DNA of 64,000 nucleotides from Nematostella vectensis (GCF_932526225.1 NC_064036.1:10843181-10907180); one strand, 5' to 3'. Positions 11,801-26,800 are shown, numbered from the stretch's first letter. Numbers and translations are program-made. The notes: generated from the letters alone by a model not told the origin.

Positions 11801-14800
11801 GTTTACCATTCAATGTCGCCTTTTTATACTTGACGGGAAAAGGTCCTCAATAACTTATTTTCAAACTTGGTCCTAATAACAGAAACTATGCATAATCAAA
11901 ATACTTTGGACTAAAATACTATATCTTAAGACAGGGGATATCGATTATCAAGTCGAAATATCTTGCGCTTATTTTTTTTATTTTGGGAAAACTAGGAGCA
12001 GAAAACATATTGGGCATTATTAACAGAACAATAACAGGGCTCACGGTATTTGGCCGCCATTTTGGAAACTCGATCGTCCCGCTCCTCTCCGCGGCCGAAT
12101 TTTCTAAAATGGCGGCCACAAGCAGGGAAGTGACAAGATAACTCCGGGTTTTCTCCCCGAAATAAAAGTTCAACGTCTACCAATTTTTTTTCGCCGGCGA
12201 AAAAAAGGATTTTCCTATGCTAGTTTTTTTTTAAAAACTTTCAGTTTGCAGGATGTGTAATATGTACGTATTTCAGTCCCGTACCCAGGAACTTTTCTTG
12301 GGGGGGGGGGGGGGGGGGGGTACGAAATCCGAAATAGTGGACCTAATTTTTCCTGGGGGGGAGGAGGGGAGGTCTCTCATAAAAATCTAACCACCTGCGA
12401 AAGAACAAAAAGGGATTTCTTTATGCCTTTGCAGTATCTCCACGGGACGTTTATTGTAGGATTTGGCTACATACCAGAGTGATCTAGCTTATGATTTTGA
12501 GTTTTGTCTACAAATAGCACGTTTATTGAGAACCAAAAGTAGACTTTCGGCCATTGTGGGGGGGGGGGGGGGGTGCGTTCGTACCCCTGGGTACGGGCCT
12601 GTATTTCAGGGTGCAGATACGCGCTGACCAAGAGACGGCACAAAGTCATTCTTTGCAAAATACTTATCCCAAAGGTTGGTAATCACAAAATTGCAAAAGA
12701 AAACCGCTGAGATCAAGCGCTGGAATTAGCGCTCCTTCGCGACCCAAAAAATGGCATGAGCGCCCGTGGCGGCTGAACAATCATATATGGTACTTCTGTT
12801 GCGCTTGTGTCAAGTGAGAACCGGACATCAGTTACAAGGCATGTACACCAAAAAGGCAACCATACCCCTAAGACAAAATATAAGACAAAATAATATATTT
12901 ATACAATTCCTATGGTTAATACTGTCATTTTTTTCATCGGTCTAGTTTGCCATACATTCGACATTCAATTAATTGAATTCAGTTATTATTATTACTATTA
13001 TTAATTTTTCGTCAGGCCGTCTTTCATTTGGTGGTGTGAATAGCATGCGGACATTATTGCTACAAAATGAGAAGCGTCCAGAGACAAACCTGCGTGAATC
13101 AAATGGAATTGAAACAAAAATGCCAGCTCACTCTACCCATGATGCTTTGCTAGTCAAAACACTTTTTCAAGTCAAGGCAGCTGTATTTTGTGCATTATAG
13201 TAAAAAGTCTTACAGAATTTCCCTAAAATGGATTATATAAGACTTTTTACTAACCTTAACAACAGAGCGAATTTGCTACTCGAGGGGTGGCCCTTCGTCC
13301 TCCCTCAAGACAGTACAAACTGCGCAAGTGCGGCGCCTGATACAAATGTTATAGATGAAAGCTATGATGCACGACGTCCTAAGGTGTTTGTAATACACTT
13401 GTGATACATAAATATGTGAATTTCTTGAACATTGTGCTAATTGTTTGTTTTGTTACTTGTTGTAAAATTGCTACAATTTTACACTTGCACCGAAACATGT
13501 CCAGAATAAAAACTTATTTTTGACAGTGACTCATTTGGCATCCTTTGCTAAGCCTTGTTGGGGGCATGCTCGGATAGCTAGCAGTCCTTGCGGGCACCCA
13601 AAAAAACTTCCAGCGGTGTTATATTTTTCGCGGTGGGAAAATTTGTTCAACCTGGGTCTTGAAACATTATCATAGTAAACGTGTTTCTGTGCTAATGTGA
13701 ACGCAGCGTGATGTATAGTTTGGCACGCTGGCGTCCGAACAAGGCTTTTTATTCAGCCTCTTGCAGTCCACACAGTTGTGATTCACAAGTTGTCTGCCTG
13801 CAAGAGACAGAAAAAAGCGCATTAATAACGTAAGCTCTCTTGGTTCTTTCTTCTGCCGCGAAAGATATCTGGGAGCGCCCGCAAAGATTGGAACTTCCTT
13901 ATTTCAAGCCAACAAAACAAGAGGACAGGGATATAGCAAATACCTACTTCAGCCAGATAAATTTAGTCAGAAATATTTAAGTTTAAGTTTGGAAAAAAAG
14001 CAAAACGCGAAAACGTGCCTCTAAGAATCTCTTTTGACTTTGCAAAAAAATAGACACAAACTTAGCACACTAAATAGCAAAACAATGGGAAACAGCAAAG
14101 CTAATATCAAACTTGCAGTTCTTTATTCAGTTTTTTTTATATTAACAAAAGGATTTTACATTTTATCCATTCCTCGGTTCCATTTAAATAAGATGGAATT
14201 AAAAATAAATCCCACAGTATTAAACTTGAAAAACAACCAAAACAATTTACATTTTATACAAAATATTCCCCCAAAAAATATAATTGCTTTATCATCGACA
14301 GTTTATTACATACATACATAAACTTTAATGTTCTCTTCTAAACGTAGTCAATAGCTGCCACGCCGCAAATCTTTTGCGGATACCTATCAATTCAAAAGAT
14401 CGACTTCGCGGATGACTATCGATTAATAGTGACAATTACCGAAAAATAATCGATCGTTAAAAGTTATACGACGTCACCTGTTTAGACTTCACTCGATCCC
14501 AGAATGATCGCTTTCACTTTTCTTCGCTTCTTTATGTTCCTAGAAACCATTCACACGTCAATTATGTTTATTTGTCGAAGTTTATTTCGCTTAATTTTAT
14601 TCCCACTTTTATTAACTTGTTTTACATCCACTTGATTACGTTTAACAGAAAAGATTTAGTTATTTATTTGAATTTATATATATATATGCTTATTATTACT
14701 GCTTTATTAATTTCATGCTGTTCTAGGGTGAGCTAGCTACAGTGATCTACTGTTGTCATTCGCTTACTGGTTTGGATTTGCCACGCATGCTGACAGCATT

Positions 14801-17800
14801 ACCATCGAGAGCCATTACTTATCCCCTTACATATATGTATGCAATCCAATTAACACCGCAGGGTTTTTACACCTTCAACGTGCGATCACACCTTCAAGCA
14901 TTGTACCATGAACATTAAAACGGGACAATAACAAAAACGGAAAGTCCAGTCAGCAAGAGATCTACGCGTAGAATTTCAAATCAGTTACAGCAAAAACTCT
15001 TTGGTATAAATCAGTAAAAAGTAGAGAAAGTATGTATGCAACTTTACATTCAACCAATCAAAAACGATAACGGGGTGGATCCTGGGTTCCAGGGGATTAA
15101 ACGGTCGAGAGCGTCTGAATATATTCAACGGCCAACGAACTCTAAATCAGGCTTAGGCTAAGTTCAAACGTCGCATTATCCATGAGCCGTATTCAATGCA
15201 AATGCATGCAAATGAACCAGGTCGTTTGTTTCATCTTCATTTGCATGTATTTGCATCGCATACGGCTCATGGAGAGTACTAAGTTTAAACTTAGCTTTAG
15301 AGTGACATTTGCCGGAAACAGACATACCTTCGCTGTTCACGTTTTTTTTCTGTTTGTTGTTTGTTTTTTTTCCTTATCTTGTAATATCCACATACTTACA
15401 AATAAGGCCCGTAAAAATCTCACCAACGACTAGACGATTTCGGTTTTTCCATTTGGACTGACTTATGCTTGAAGGTGCTTTTAACGGTTTTGCGTATCAT
15501 TCGTGCCTTTTAGCTGCACTTACCTTGAGTAGGTTCATCAAGCCTTCGAGCTGAACCATCAGCTCCCGACGACTTTCCTGCAACGCGGACATGCGCAGTT
15601 CAAGCTCGTCCTTCCGTTGCCGTAGCAACTTCAGTTCAGCCAATAGTTCCGGATTCTGAGCCAACTGGGCAGCAGACTTTGATGCTTCGTCATGCTCGTC
15701 CCGGAGACGTCGAATTTCCTTTAGAAGAAGCCTGGGATGAAAAATAAGGGAATGTCGCCAGTGTTCTCCTGCCGCGAAACTCTTGGTTTGAATTCAGGGT
15801 TTTGAATTTAAAATAATGTTCTAGAAGCGTTTAGTTTACTTTCACAAACTGCGAATAAGGATGCAACAGGCTTTTAAATGATCTCTGTTTTCCGCGGGCC
15901 TCATTTGATTATCCGTAAGGTTCCAGTAAGTACTTCATGTAGCCATCAATATGGTTAGGGTAAGGGTCAGTATCTAGGATACACTATATGACGGCTACAT
16001 GAAGTACCAGCCCATTAACCCAAACTACCGCTGACCTGTTCTTATTCTCCAAGGTCTGGATGAGCTCCCTTTGTTCTTTGTTAGCATCGATGCTTAGCTC
16101 ACTTGAGGACTTCGATGGCGGCTTCTGACGCTAAAACAATTAGTTGCACAGCTCTCAGTAAAATGCGAGAACATTGAGAGTTTCCCTGCGCACCTTCGGT
16201 CTACCTATGGTGTCGTCGAAACCACAGGTAGACCGATGCCACTGTGGTGCAGGACTAGCATATATCTATAAAACGTTTTCAGTGCAAATGGCGAATGACA
16301 AATGTTTGTTCAAAAAACGACCGGTATACATGGTTATAAAATATGTAAGAATAAAGATGAGAAGTAAACAAATTACATGATTTATTCTGTTGAAAATGAT
16401 TTGAACCATGTATTTACCGATAGAAAAACTGTCATTTGCCTTTTTGACATAGATGTACATGAAAATATCATCAAAGGCTCTGTGAGCCAACTCCTAAATG
16501 CAAATTTATTTTTTTAGTATTTTCTTGTGTGCCTAAAAGATATACAAGATACTGAACAAAGCATGAACACATCCAAGATGCTGAGAGTACATAAAAATGT
16601 CCTTATACCTTTTTTTCTTTTCGATGTCATGACACACCAAGAACCGTATAATTATAATTATGATTACAAACAAAAATTGCAATCAGTGGGAATCGAACCC
16701 GGGTCGCTGCGGTCCGAGCAAGTGTCCGCACCGCTAGAATAACGTGGCATTGCTGAATCGATCCGTAAATAAAATTAATTTTAATGCTATTGGTATCGTA
16801 CCGTTCAAAAAAGTTTTTACTAGCATGTGAAATTTTAGCATATTCTTTTCGGAAACAGAAATAAAATACCCGCAATAATTGATCACGTTACTTTCATACA
16901 ATGTGTTTTATGCATGGTTACATTCTAGAAAGGCTCAAAATCGTTATTCGATGAATAAGCGAGGGCCATGCGTTTGTACGAGTTTTGTTTGATATTATTT
17001 TAGCTGATTGGGAAGAATTGTGAAAAATTAATTTGTGGAAATATCTGCTCTTCGATTTTGTCCTTCTAACAGAGGCTTTATTTATTACCCTGCAAACAGA
17101 GACCCTGCTAACAGAGGCCTTCGTCAATTGGCGCGCATGCGCACGCTCAACCTACATGGAAGACTTTCTGAAGAAACTAGCTTATATATACTTTACGGTC
17201 ATACTAAGGAATGACCGAAACGGTCACAGGTCGATGACACAGCCCTTTTATAGTAATAGGCTTTAACCGGAAGTTGAACACCGGAAGTATACATATGATC
17301 TTAGGATCGCTGTGTGGCTAAAGCACAGAAAGACCAGAAAAAGTTTACGGATGATCGATCCGACCATCCAACCATCCGACGATCGAGTGACACAGAAGTC
17401 TCTCCAATAACTCGTAAATGCTTTGCAAGCATTCACGAGTAAAAATGATATGTAATGAACTCGATAAATAATCTAATAAACGTTGTCTGCTATAGGCTAA
17501 AACAAAACATTGTAAGAATATATTTTACTTACCGAATTAGCAGCAAGCCTGAAATATGGAAAATACATTAAATCAATCCATGAGTTTGTTCGGTAGACGG
17601 TACTTTCCAGTCAAAAAATAACAGAATACAGCATCTGTTTTTCCTATATAATCAAAGTGTTTATCTTGGGATTCCTGTGTTTCATCAAAATGTCAAGGAT
17701 TCTCATGAGACATTACAATCTGCTTCGTCTATAAAGTGTTCAATTCACCCATCCCATGATTACCCATAATAGGCGACTTGTACTCAGGGGTCACGTAACT

Positions 17801-20800
17801 TTTTGAGAGGCACAGTCAAGCCAAAATAAACACAGAAATGACTTCGCCCGTCATACCAAAGACCGACGAAAAAATAACATCTTTTAATGAAAGCTCTTTC
17901 TGACAAAGGAACTTTCTGGCTGTTTTGTAAGCGCTGAAAAATATGCGTTTTGTTGTTGTAAGTTTGCCCGGTAAAAGACGGATCGCGCGGCGCATTTGCC
18001 ACACAAAAAGTATTTGCGGTTTTGAAAGCAAAAACAGTTGAAAACTTCAGAGGCAGTAATGATCACAAATACAAATTAACTTCTAAGAATTTTACAATTG
18101 TTGGAGTTAAACAGGCGTTTAATGGAAGAAATTATAAGAAGTCTTATTAAAGACGAAAATTTGGTAGAGTCGAATACCAATTTTTTTGTGTATTATATTT
18201 ATTCTTCTGGTTCACGATCACGACAATTTGGGCTTTTTGTATTTAGCAAACTTATTTTCCATGTACATACATAGTTTTCCATCGCGTCTAATTGAGAAAA
18301 TGTAACAGCGGAATACAGACACAGTTACGATCCGAGATGGAGATCATACGTTCACAAGTCACGAAAAGGGCCTCGTTCTGATTCCACACGTTGCCACTAC
18401 TGGAAGAGGGTATGTTAATCGAGTTCATAGCCTCAATTACTTATTTGCTTTGAGATAAATTCTCGTCCATTTCCTAAAACACCATCATGCACTTGAAATT
18501 ACACCGATAAGAGCTTTCTTTCTGAAAGCGTTTTAGATTGCCCCATGAAAAAAAACAAGAACAACGTTGAGTAATTCAGTATCTTTTTGTCTTTCTGCAA
18601 TCAGCCCTTTATTTTATTTACTTCGACTCGACAGGGGAAGAACGTTGATTAACAAAAATTGACGATATTCTACATCCTCTTTGTGAAAAACGAAAAAAAG
18701 GAATTAATTTGTTTCTTGCCCTAAGCATAATCTAAAATCTTCTCGGCTTCTGGGCCGATTGGTTCGGGTAATTCATTTGCGTCAAGATAATGACGAGACC
18801 TCCTAGGTGAAATTAAGTCTGAGAAGGGAGAATAATTAGAGACACAATGGAGAATACAGTAAATGAGTTATAGTAATTGCACTACGGATTTGCGCCGGAA
18901 TATCTCCTATGTTGTTTTTGAAAGTAAAGATAGGCATTTCACCTAATTTACTATAAAATGAAATTAAAAAGAGAATAGAAAAACAATACGTAGAAATCAG
19001 ATATGATAAAAAGTAAAAATCAATTTCAGAATAAAAGAAAACTGTACTAGAAATCTAAAACGAATTGATAAAAAATCCAAAACAGTTTTGAAAAGACAAG
19101 AAATAGGCTAAATCGTGGAGCGTTTTCTTCTAGCAAAAAGATGTAAAATTTACATGCATGGCTCTTGTGGCAAACAGAGCTATATTTGTGTGACTAATAT
19201 AGATGGCCGCCCATGATATGTATATAGGTATAGGCTGTTCAGGTGCTTTAAACCTACTGGAGGCATGAGATCTCGTAAAAACACTGGATTTTAAATGCTG
19301 TTTGTATTGTTCAATTCAGACTGCTGGCGACCATAGACTTAGCATGAGGGAAATAAAACGAATAAAGTCAGAATTTGCACAATAACTCATCCATGAATAA
19401 AGAAATACAATTATTCAAAGAGAAATGAAATATTGGAACAGTGGGAATCTGAAAGCTTGTACGTCTAAAAGTAAGCCCGACATTTTGACATGTTTTGATA
19501 AACATTTTGTAATTAGATTTTTCAGTAGGAAATAGCTCTACAAGGAAGAGAGGCGACGTAAAAGGATTTGGGTTATAAGGTTAGGATAATATGTTTTAGA
19601 GTAATATGTTTGCAAGAGGAAAAATAAGGGGAAATATGATATTAGAGATGCAGAAAGGGAAGGTCTCGATATTATATTTTTAGTAGCAGGTTATGGGTCT
19701 TAGTTATACGTTTTGAGATTAGAACGGTTGCAGGAGAAAAGGTTTTGTGTACTCGTACTAACCTAGCAGCATAACGCGAGATCAGCTTGTGCTCGTCATC
19801 CATCCTACAAGAAAATAAAATTAAATAATATAAATAAAAAATCCAACACCAAAATCCTGAAGACAGATTTACGCAAGTTACTCTCTACTTCACGCGCGAA
19901 ATTTGTGAGATTCTATCCAGGTTTTGAATTCGTCCTTTAAAAAGGGAGCCGCCCGGTAAAATCTCTATGGTTTTGAAACAACAACAACGGTCAGGTTTGA
20001 TCACTCTGTGGTAAGATTGGTTAGCTTATGTTGACTGATCGCAAAAGTAAACTTATACAACGCATACTGATAAACTGCGGTCAGCCTTTTTTTTCGTGAG
20101 AATTAAAACACCAACAAGCTTGCAGCGCCTCACCTTAAAACGTCGGCCAACGACTCCATGTTTAAAATGACCAGAGCTATGAGACGCACTGTTTATATCC
20201 GGCGCTATATTTCAATAAGGTCTAAGACGTTTCACTGAAGAATCGCTAATAGGCACCCGAGACTAAAAACGCATCAATTAATAGGCCCACTGAGAGGCGA
20301 TCGCCAAGAGCACGTTATTAGTTTAAACATCTGAAGTGCAACGAGCAAGATATTGCGTTTATTTCAATGGCGAGATGCAGCATAAGACAATGAGTGGGCA
20401 AAAAAGGAGATAGAAGGTGCCCAATGAAAGTTTTCTAATCAAATTGATGCATTCGTATGAGAGGGTGATCAATTAGCGCACGGAAAGTGAGAATTCCCAG
20501 CTGTTTCGCCACTTCATTATGAATCGGAATCTAAGTGACGCTCACTGTCACAACATCACTATCACCACTAGGATGGGAATTCATTCGTTTGGAGAAACAC
20601 TTAAGCAGGTACCGCATGATTAGTAGGAACGATCGCGAGAAAATAAGATAATCTTATAAAGATCACGCGAAAACATTGGATGAGAAGAACTTTAAAATGC
20701 TTACTCGGGGTATGACCTTGCATAAAAAAGGAAGAAAGCCAAAGATTTAATCTACGCTCGCCTCGCGATAATTCATAGCCAATGAGCTTATATAATACAA

Positions 20801-23800
20801 TATAAAACGTAAAATTTAACATCGTTCCAATAACGAACGAAATCGCCACAAGCCTTAATGCTTAGGGGATATCCCTCAGTGTTTATTCTTTTAAGAAGAA
20901 AACTAATCTACCTTTCCATATTAAAAATCAGTTCATCTACGGAGACCAATATATTAAAAGATGAAAAACCAAACAATACACTTTGCTATTGGTCACTAAA
21001 CGGAAATCATCACGGTGACTCTGTTGATTTACAGTAATTATCTTGGAAAGGCCAGTATTTTTAGGAACTTAATAAAACTGAACATAATAGGGAGCCGCCA
21101 TATTGGTCAAGTGGGTATCCTTATCGACGTCAACGTTTTCCCTTTTGCTGCGATATTTGATAAATACCTCCCTGGATCCTTCCACTTTATGCTTAATCGT
21201 ATCTTATTTTTTGTTAAATGTCAGTGACGTTTCCGCTGTGTGGCCGTTATTGTTTTTACCACTTGATCGCCTTTTTATAAATGTCTAACTCATCCATGAA
21301 AGTTACCCTACCGCGAACGATAAAATACCAAGGGGATTATGCCGTATTGTTTTAAAGGGTAAAAACCGTGCATAAAACCGTGCATAAAACAAAACATATC
21401 ATTGCTATGTGTCATGTCATTATCTTTCTAACTTTGTAATGAGGTCACTGATCAGTTTGATTATTAAGAAAAATCTTGATTTTATTATTGTTATCTAAAT
21501 TTTCCTCATCTGATTTTTGAGTTTAGCATTGGTAAAGTAAGTAGAAATGTTGAGTTGACCGCAAAAAATGAAAATATAACATCTAAATGCTCCTCACTTG
21601 ATCACTTTGCTAAGCATTGGTTTAGTGGGGAGAAAACATACGTGCTTACCTGGGATCGAACTCATCCGAGAGCTTTGTTGGGTTGGACGACACATTGGAA
21701 ACAACAGACTCGGGAGAAGGCGACGTGACGTAATCAGACGTGGCATTATTCGGACCGGACAGGTCGGACGGTAATGGCGGACTAGGGACGGGACAAAAAT
21801 AGTTTTAACTAAAAGCAAAACTTTGAAAAACACAACACAACAAGGTAATCGTAAATATACATAAATACATACACTACACCAACAACTGTAATACACTACA
21901 CCAAAAACTGAAAATCGACTCTGCCAGAGTCGAATTTCAGTTTTTGGTGTATTGTATTCATTCTTCTGGTTCACGAACACGACTATTTGGGCTATTTGCA
22001 CTTATTCGTATTGATTTTCCCGAGGACTGATAGAGGAAGGTTTCTACAAGCTCATCAACTTAAAGAAAAAAGATCAAGAAATTTACATCATTACCATTTT
22101 TGGGCTGATTGTAAGCTCTTTGGCGTGGTTGCGAAAGGACTTATTATTAAGAAGACGGCAAATATAGGATATATTTCTCATGATATTGGCAGAGTCGAAT
22201 TCCAGTTTTTGGTGTATTGTATTCATTTTTATGGTTTACGAACACGACTATTTGGGCTTTTTGTATTTATAAATACATACACAACGTTGATGACGACGAC
22301 AGAAAACAATGGAATTCAACAGAATTCAATAGCAGCACGTGAAAATACATTCTGTCTGATAAATTTCAGCCGTTTTCCATACAACCACGACGTGGTCCCT
22401 AATTAATATCCCTAATAATCATCCTTGAGCTCCGGGGTCCACCCCTCTCATTACCCCAGGGCCCCAGAGCACGAGGAAGCCTGACTACGCATGCGTCATG
22501 TGGATTGACAGGAAAACGCACCTGCTCCATGTCATTCTATTATTCTGAACCCATTTGGACCCACTCATATAAAAACCTTAAAGGAGAGCGCATTTTGTTT
22601 CCAAACTAGATTCGGCAAAGTCCTGATGAATAGTTATGGACAAAAAAAAAGACTATGGAAACAATTGAACGACAAAACCTAGTCAAATTTCACTCACATA
22701 GTGGTTTACCGTTTTTCCCAACATAGAATGCTGCGATTTTATACGATTGATACAAATACCATTCAAAGTATTAACCAATTTCTATTAGAATACCACAAAA
22801 AAAGGATGGACATATTCTTTAAAAAATGCTACAAATGAAAAAAAAATACTCAATTACTAAATCGAATAAATTTGTAGCCAAAGTAATACGTTCCTATAAA
22901 TAAGTCTTTTAAAGCACTTAGTTAAAGCTAAAAGAAATCCCGTCTGCAATAGTTCCATTGCCTATTGGTATTATGGTAATCAATATATGCACCAAGGGGA
23001 TTCGAGATGGTCCAAAAGATGTATAATATGATTGGTGATAGCAGCATACACTTTGCACTTTGGTATTATCTCGTTACATTGCGTCTAATTTAACACATGA
23101 TAAATATAATCTACTTAGAACTCGAACATCGATCTAATAATACTGCACACCGAATTGACCTTCTCCATCTCGGTACATAAACACAGTGTACTCCAAACGA
23201 TAAGACAAATATAGAAAAATGTAGTCAAATTAAATCTAAAATTGAATCAATTCCTGTTGCCGCCAAATCAGTAGCTTGTTCTGAACATGATGGACGCAAC
23301 AACAACAACAAAAACAAAAACAATGGTCTTACAAGTAGCTTTGGAATAAATATGGATTGACTAAAAAAAAACCGGACTACAAAAATGAATGGGAAATTAG
23401 TCTGCTATATGCTAGACACATTACTTACGAGTTACATGTTCTTTGTTGCGGGCGAATTTTCACATTAGACTTGCGAGTAAAGATGTAACATGACTGGCCT
23501 GGCTTAAGCACCAAAACTACGCATTTCCCCGGTCCTTCGCCTTCGCTAGTCATAACTGTAACAAGGGGAGACTGTCACAGACATTCCTTCGCACGGGAAA
23601 GAAACTCATAGGTTTTAGTGACCAATTCAAAACACTACAGGCGCCCATTCCTATAAAAATCTTATAAATAATTTCTTTCGTTATTATCTTTCTAATCCTT
23701 TGCTGGTGATCTGCCATATATTATTCATAAAACTGAGTCTTCACTATCCTATATATCATAATGCGCGCCAAATCAGAGACAAAGAATTCAGAATGACAGA

Positions 23801-26800
23801 AAGAAAAAAAAACCCTCATGAGGTTTCGAAAAACTGTAACAAAAGTCTTTTTTGTATTTGTTGTCGGTTTAGGTGACTTTAGAATGAAGGAGAAACGTAA
23901 ACTGTAATAGCAACTGCCCCATAAGCATTCTTAAATAGACTTTTATACTCAGATAATATCCCTAGTTATGAACCATTATCACTCCTTTGATAGCCACATT
24001 TTCTAACAGTTTGAGGGACATAGGTAAGAAAACTTATTTAAAAGTAAGGTACATTGTTTATATGGAAGCCGGATGCTGGAGCAAATTCTACCATGAAAAC
24101 TTAGTTTGCATGCTACCGTCTATTTTCATTATTTTTACCAGCAAGTTTCTTTTCTAAGAAAAAAAAACTATAAAGTTCTGGAAAATAGGTTAGACACTTA
24201 GCAATTTAAAGCCATTTTCACGTGGACGGTTATGAAGGCGAGAAAATGGGTGGATGTGGGAAAAGTAAAAATGAAATATTTTTATTTCCCGCCATCTTTC
24301 TTGAATTCTCGTTTTGCTGGATTTTTACGCACACAATATTAGTCATGTCCAGCGTCCTGCTCGGCTCAGGCTCGCGCGGGAAGTCTGGTAACGATGGTCG
24401 CTTCTTCTTTCCACTCCCACAGAGAAACTTGCTTCTCAGAGAGCTACCTTTCTCGCCAGCATTCTGTGAATTTAAAAGAAGATAAGAGTGACAAAAATTA
24501 AACATGAATATATTAATATATATTATTAAACATAATATTTTGCGAGTAGCGAGATAGGGAGACAAAAGCGTTTCCCCTCTTTTTCTCAAGAACATTTATT
24601 CCTTTTAAGTGATACCTGAACATCATGAGCTCATTGTTGTTGTGTTGAATTCAGGCCCGTACCCAGGTGGGGGCAGGGGGTGCGAACGCACCCCCCCTCC
24701 CCCAACAACGGCCGAAAGGCCACTTTTGATTCTCAATAGACGTGCTATTTGTAGTAAAACTCAAAATTTTAAGCTAAATCACTCTGGCATGTAGCCAAAT
24801 CCGACAATAAACGTCCTGTGAAGATACTGCAAAGGCATAAAAACCCTTTTTTGTTCTTTCGGAGGTGGATAGATTTTTATCAGAGAGCTCCCTCCTGGGT
24901 ACGGGCCTGGAATTTATGAATTGTTATTTAATTGAGTTGTTTTTGTGTTGAATTTAAGAAATTTTTTTAGTAGTTCTTACGGCCTTTGCAGGCCGGCATA
25001 GGAGTCAATGGGTTAAAAAGGCAAATACCATACATACCCACGTGCTGTACTCGCGCATATCGTGGTCTGTCTTGTGGTGCTGAGATACCTTCCCTCTCCA
25101 GAAGCAGTCCTATAGCGACAATAAATCACATGTTTACTTACATTATAACTGGACGTAATCACACAAAAAATACATTAGCTTAGATATGACACTAACTCAC
25201 CTGGCATAACACGTAATTGTAGCAGTGCAGACATTTGTATCTAAAATTGTAATCTTGACTCAGTACAATAATAATTTGCAAATAAATCGAGCATCAAACC
25301 GTACCTAAATCCTACCACTGGTTTATTTTTACAAACTTGACATGCGACCTGATGTTCAGCTGAAAAAAAAAGTTAGTGTGTTAAAAAACACATTTTAAAA
25401 TAATACAATGGAAATGTTCACGAGCAAGAGGGGGAATAATGTGGGGGGGGTCAACCTAGCCTCCCCCTTTACGCCTACCCCTCTTGGTACTGATCAAGCG
25501 AAAATGTGATATGCAAAATTCCATCCACCAAACAGGGTCAGAAAAAATAGGTTCTTATTTTGTATGTTCACTCAAATTTAAGATGCTTATCCCTTTGGGT
25601 GCATGTCATCAGCTTCTCCTTCGGTTAAATATTGGCTAAAATAAAACCACCTAAAATGGTTTTAGTATGGTTTGCTACAGTAGGAATACCCTGGTTCCAG
25701 AGCCTCGAACGTCTCTCTGTTTACCTTGCTGGCCATTACATAGAGAGACGTTCGAGGCTCTGAAACCAGGGTACAGTAGGAACATACCTGCTACAGAATA
25801 TGACAATTTACTTACTTTTTGCAGCATTGTTCATTTTCTGTAACGTGGATAGCCAGGCATAAGGTGGAGGGGGCTCCTTGTTCATGACACACTCCAAGAA
25901 GTGGACCAGCTGGGTTCGTTGTCGATCCAATGGCTGTCAAAATATTTCATACATTACCAATGTTGAACATTTTGCCTGGCAATCCAACAAAGCGGAATAT
26001 TCAATTTTGAACATTTTGTCATGAACAGGCAAATCCAACAAAGCAAAAATTATCAATTTAGAACATTTATTCATGAAAAGGCAAAACCAGTCTAGTGATT
26101 ATGAAGACGCAGGGATTGGCAAGTAATCATTACATGTCATTTTTCCAGTATCATTTTTTATTTTGTTGACGTATCCTATTACAGTGGAACCCCTAAAGTA
26201 GCATCCTTTATACAATTACTACTTTCCAGTCCTGATTTGTTATTTACTCACTTAAACTCAATAAATTAAATCTCCTTATACTAAAACGGGCATATGTTTC
26301 AGACCCTAGGGTATCTGATAAGCTTGTATAATCATGATAAAACTGATGAGGAACTTACCCCTTGAGGTTTGAAGAATATGCTAGCAACATCTTCTGTAAA
26401 CCCAAACGTTGGTGCCTCACCAACACTGGCTGGGAGCTGCAAAGAGAAAGTGTTACACATCCCTGGTCACACCTACAGTAAAATCTGTGGTAGCTAGAGC
26501 TTGTTGGTTACAAAAGAGTTAAAACAGAGAGGGCTGTTGTGTGGCCACACCCTAAAACAATAGAGGGTGGTCACATAAGAGATTAGACAGAAGTTGTTGA
26601 TATATAAGAGCAGTGGCAATAATAGGGCTGTGATACCAATGATAGCTGTAAATTTTTGTATTTCCTAGAGTGATGGAGGTAGAATGAATTGTCTTGAAGA
26701 ATTGCCTCTTACAATAAATACACACTACTGTGGGAGAAGAGAAAGTTACCAAATCAGATGCAAGAATGGCAGTTTGGATTGACACTAATTTCAACGTAAA

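Larger units (their letters stand above)
5087..15523 (-). other. 10.4-kb dystrobrevin intron 18
   Basis: AT-rich intron between exons 18 and 19. It holds several inverted-repeat elements and G-runs, listed separately, a 2 x 36-bp duplication near 8985-9055 and an ATGGCGTTTGATT repeat at 11680-11800. I see no exon or nested gene; the small open frames have no recognisable product. Confidence 0.7.
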
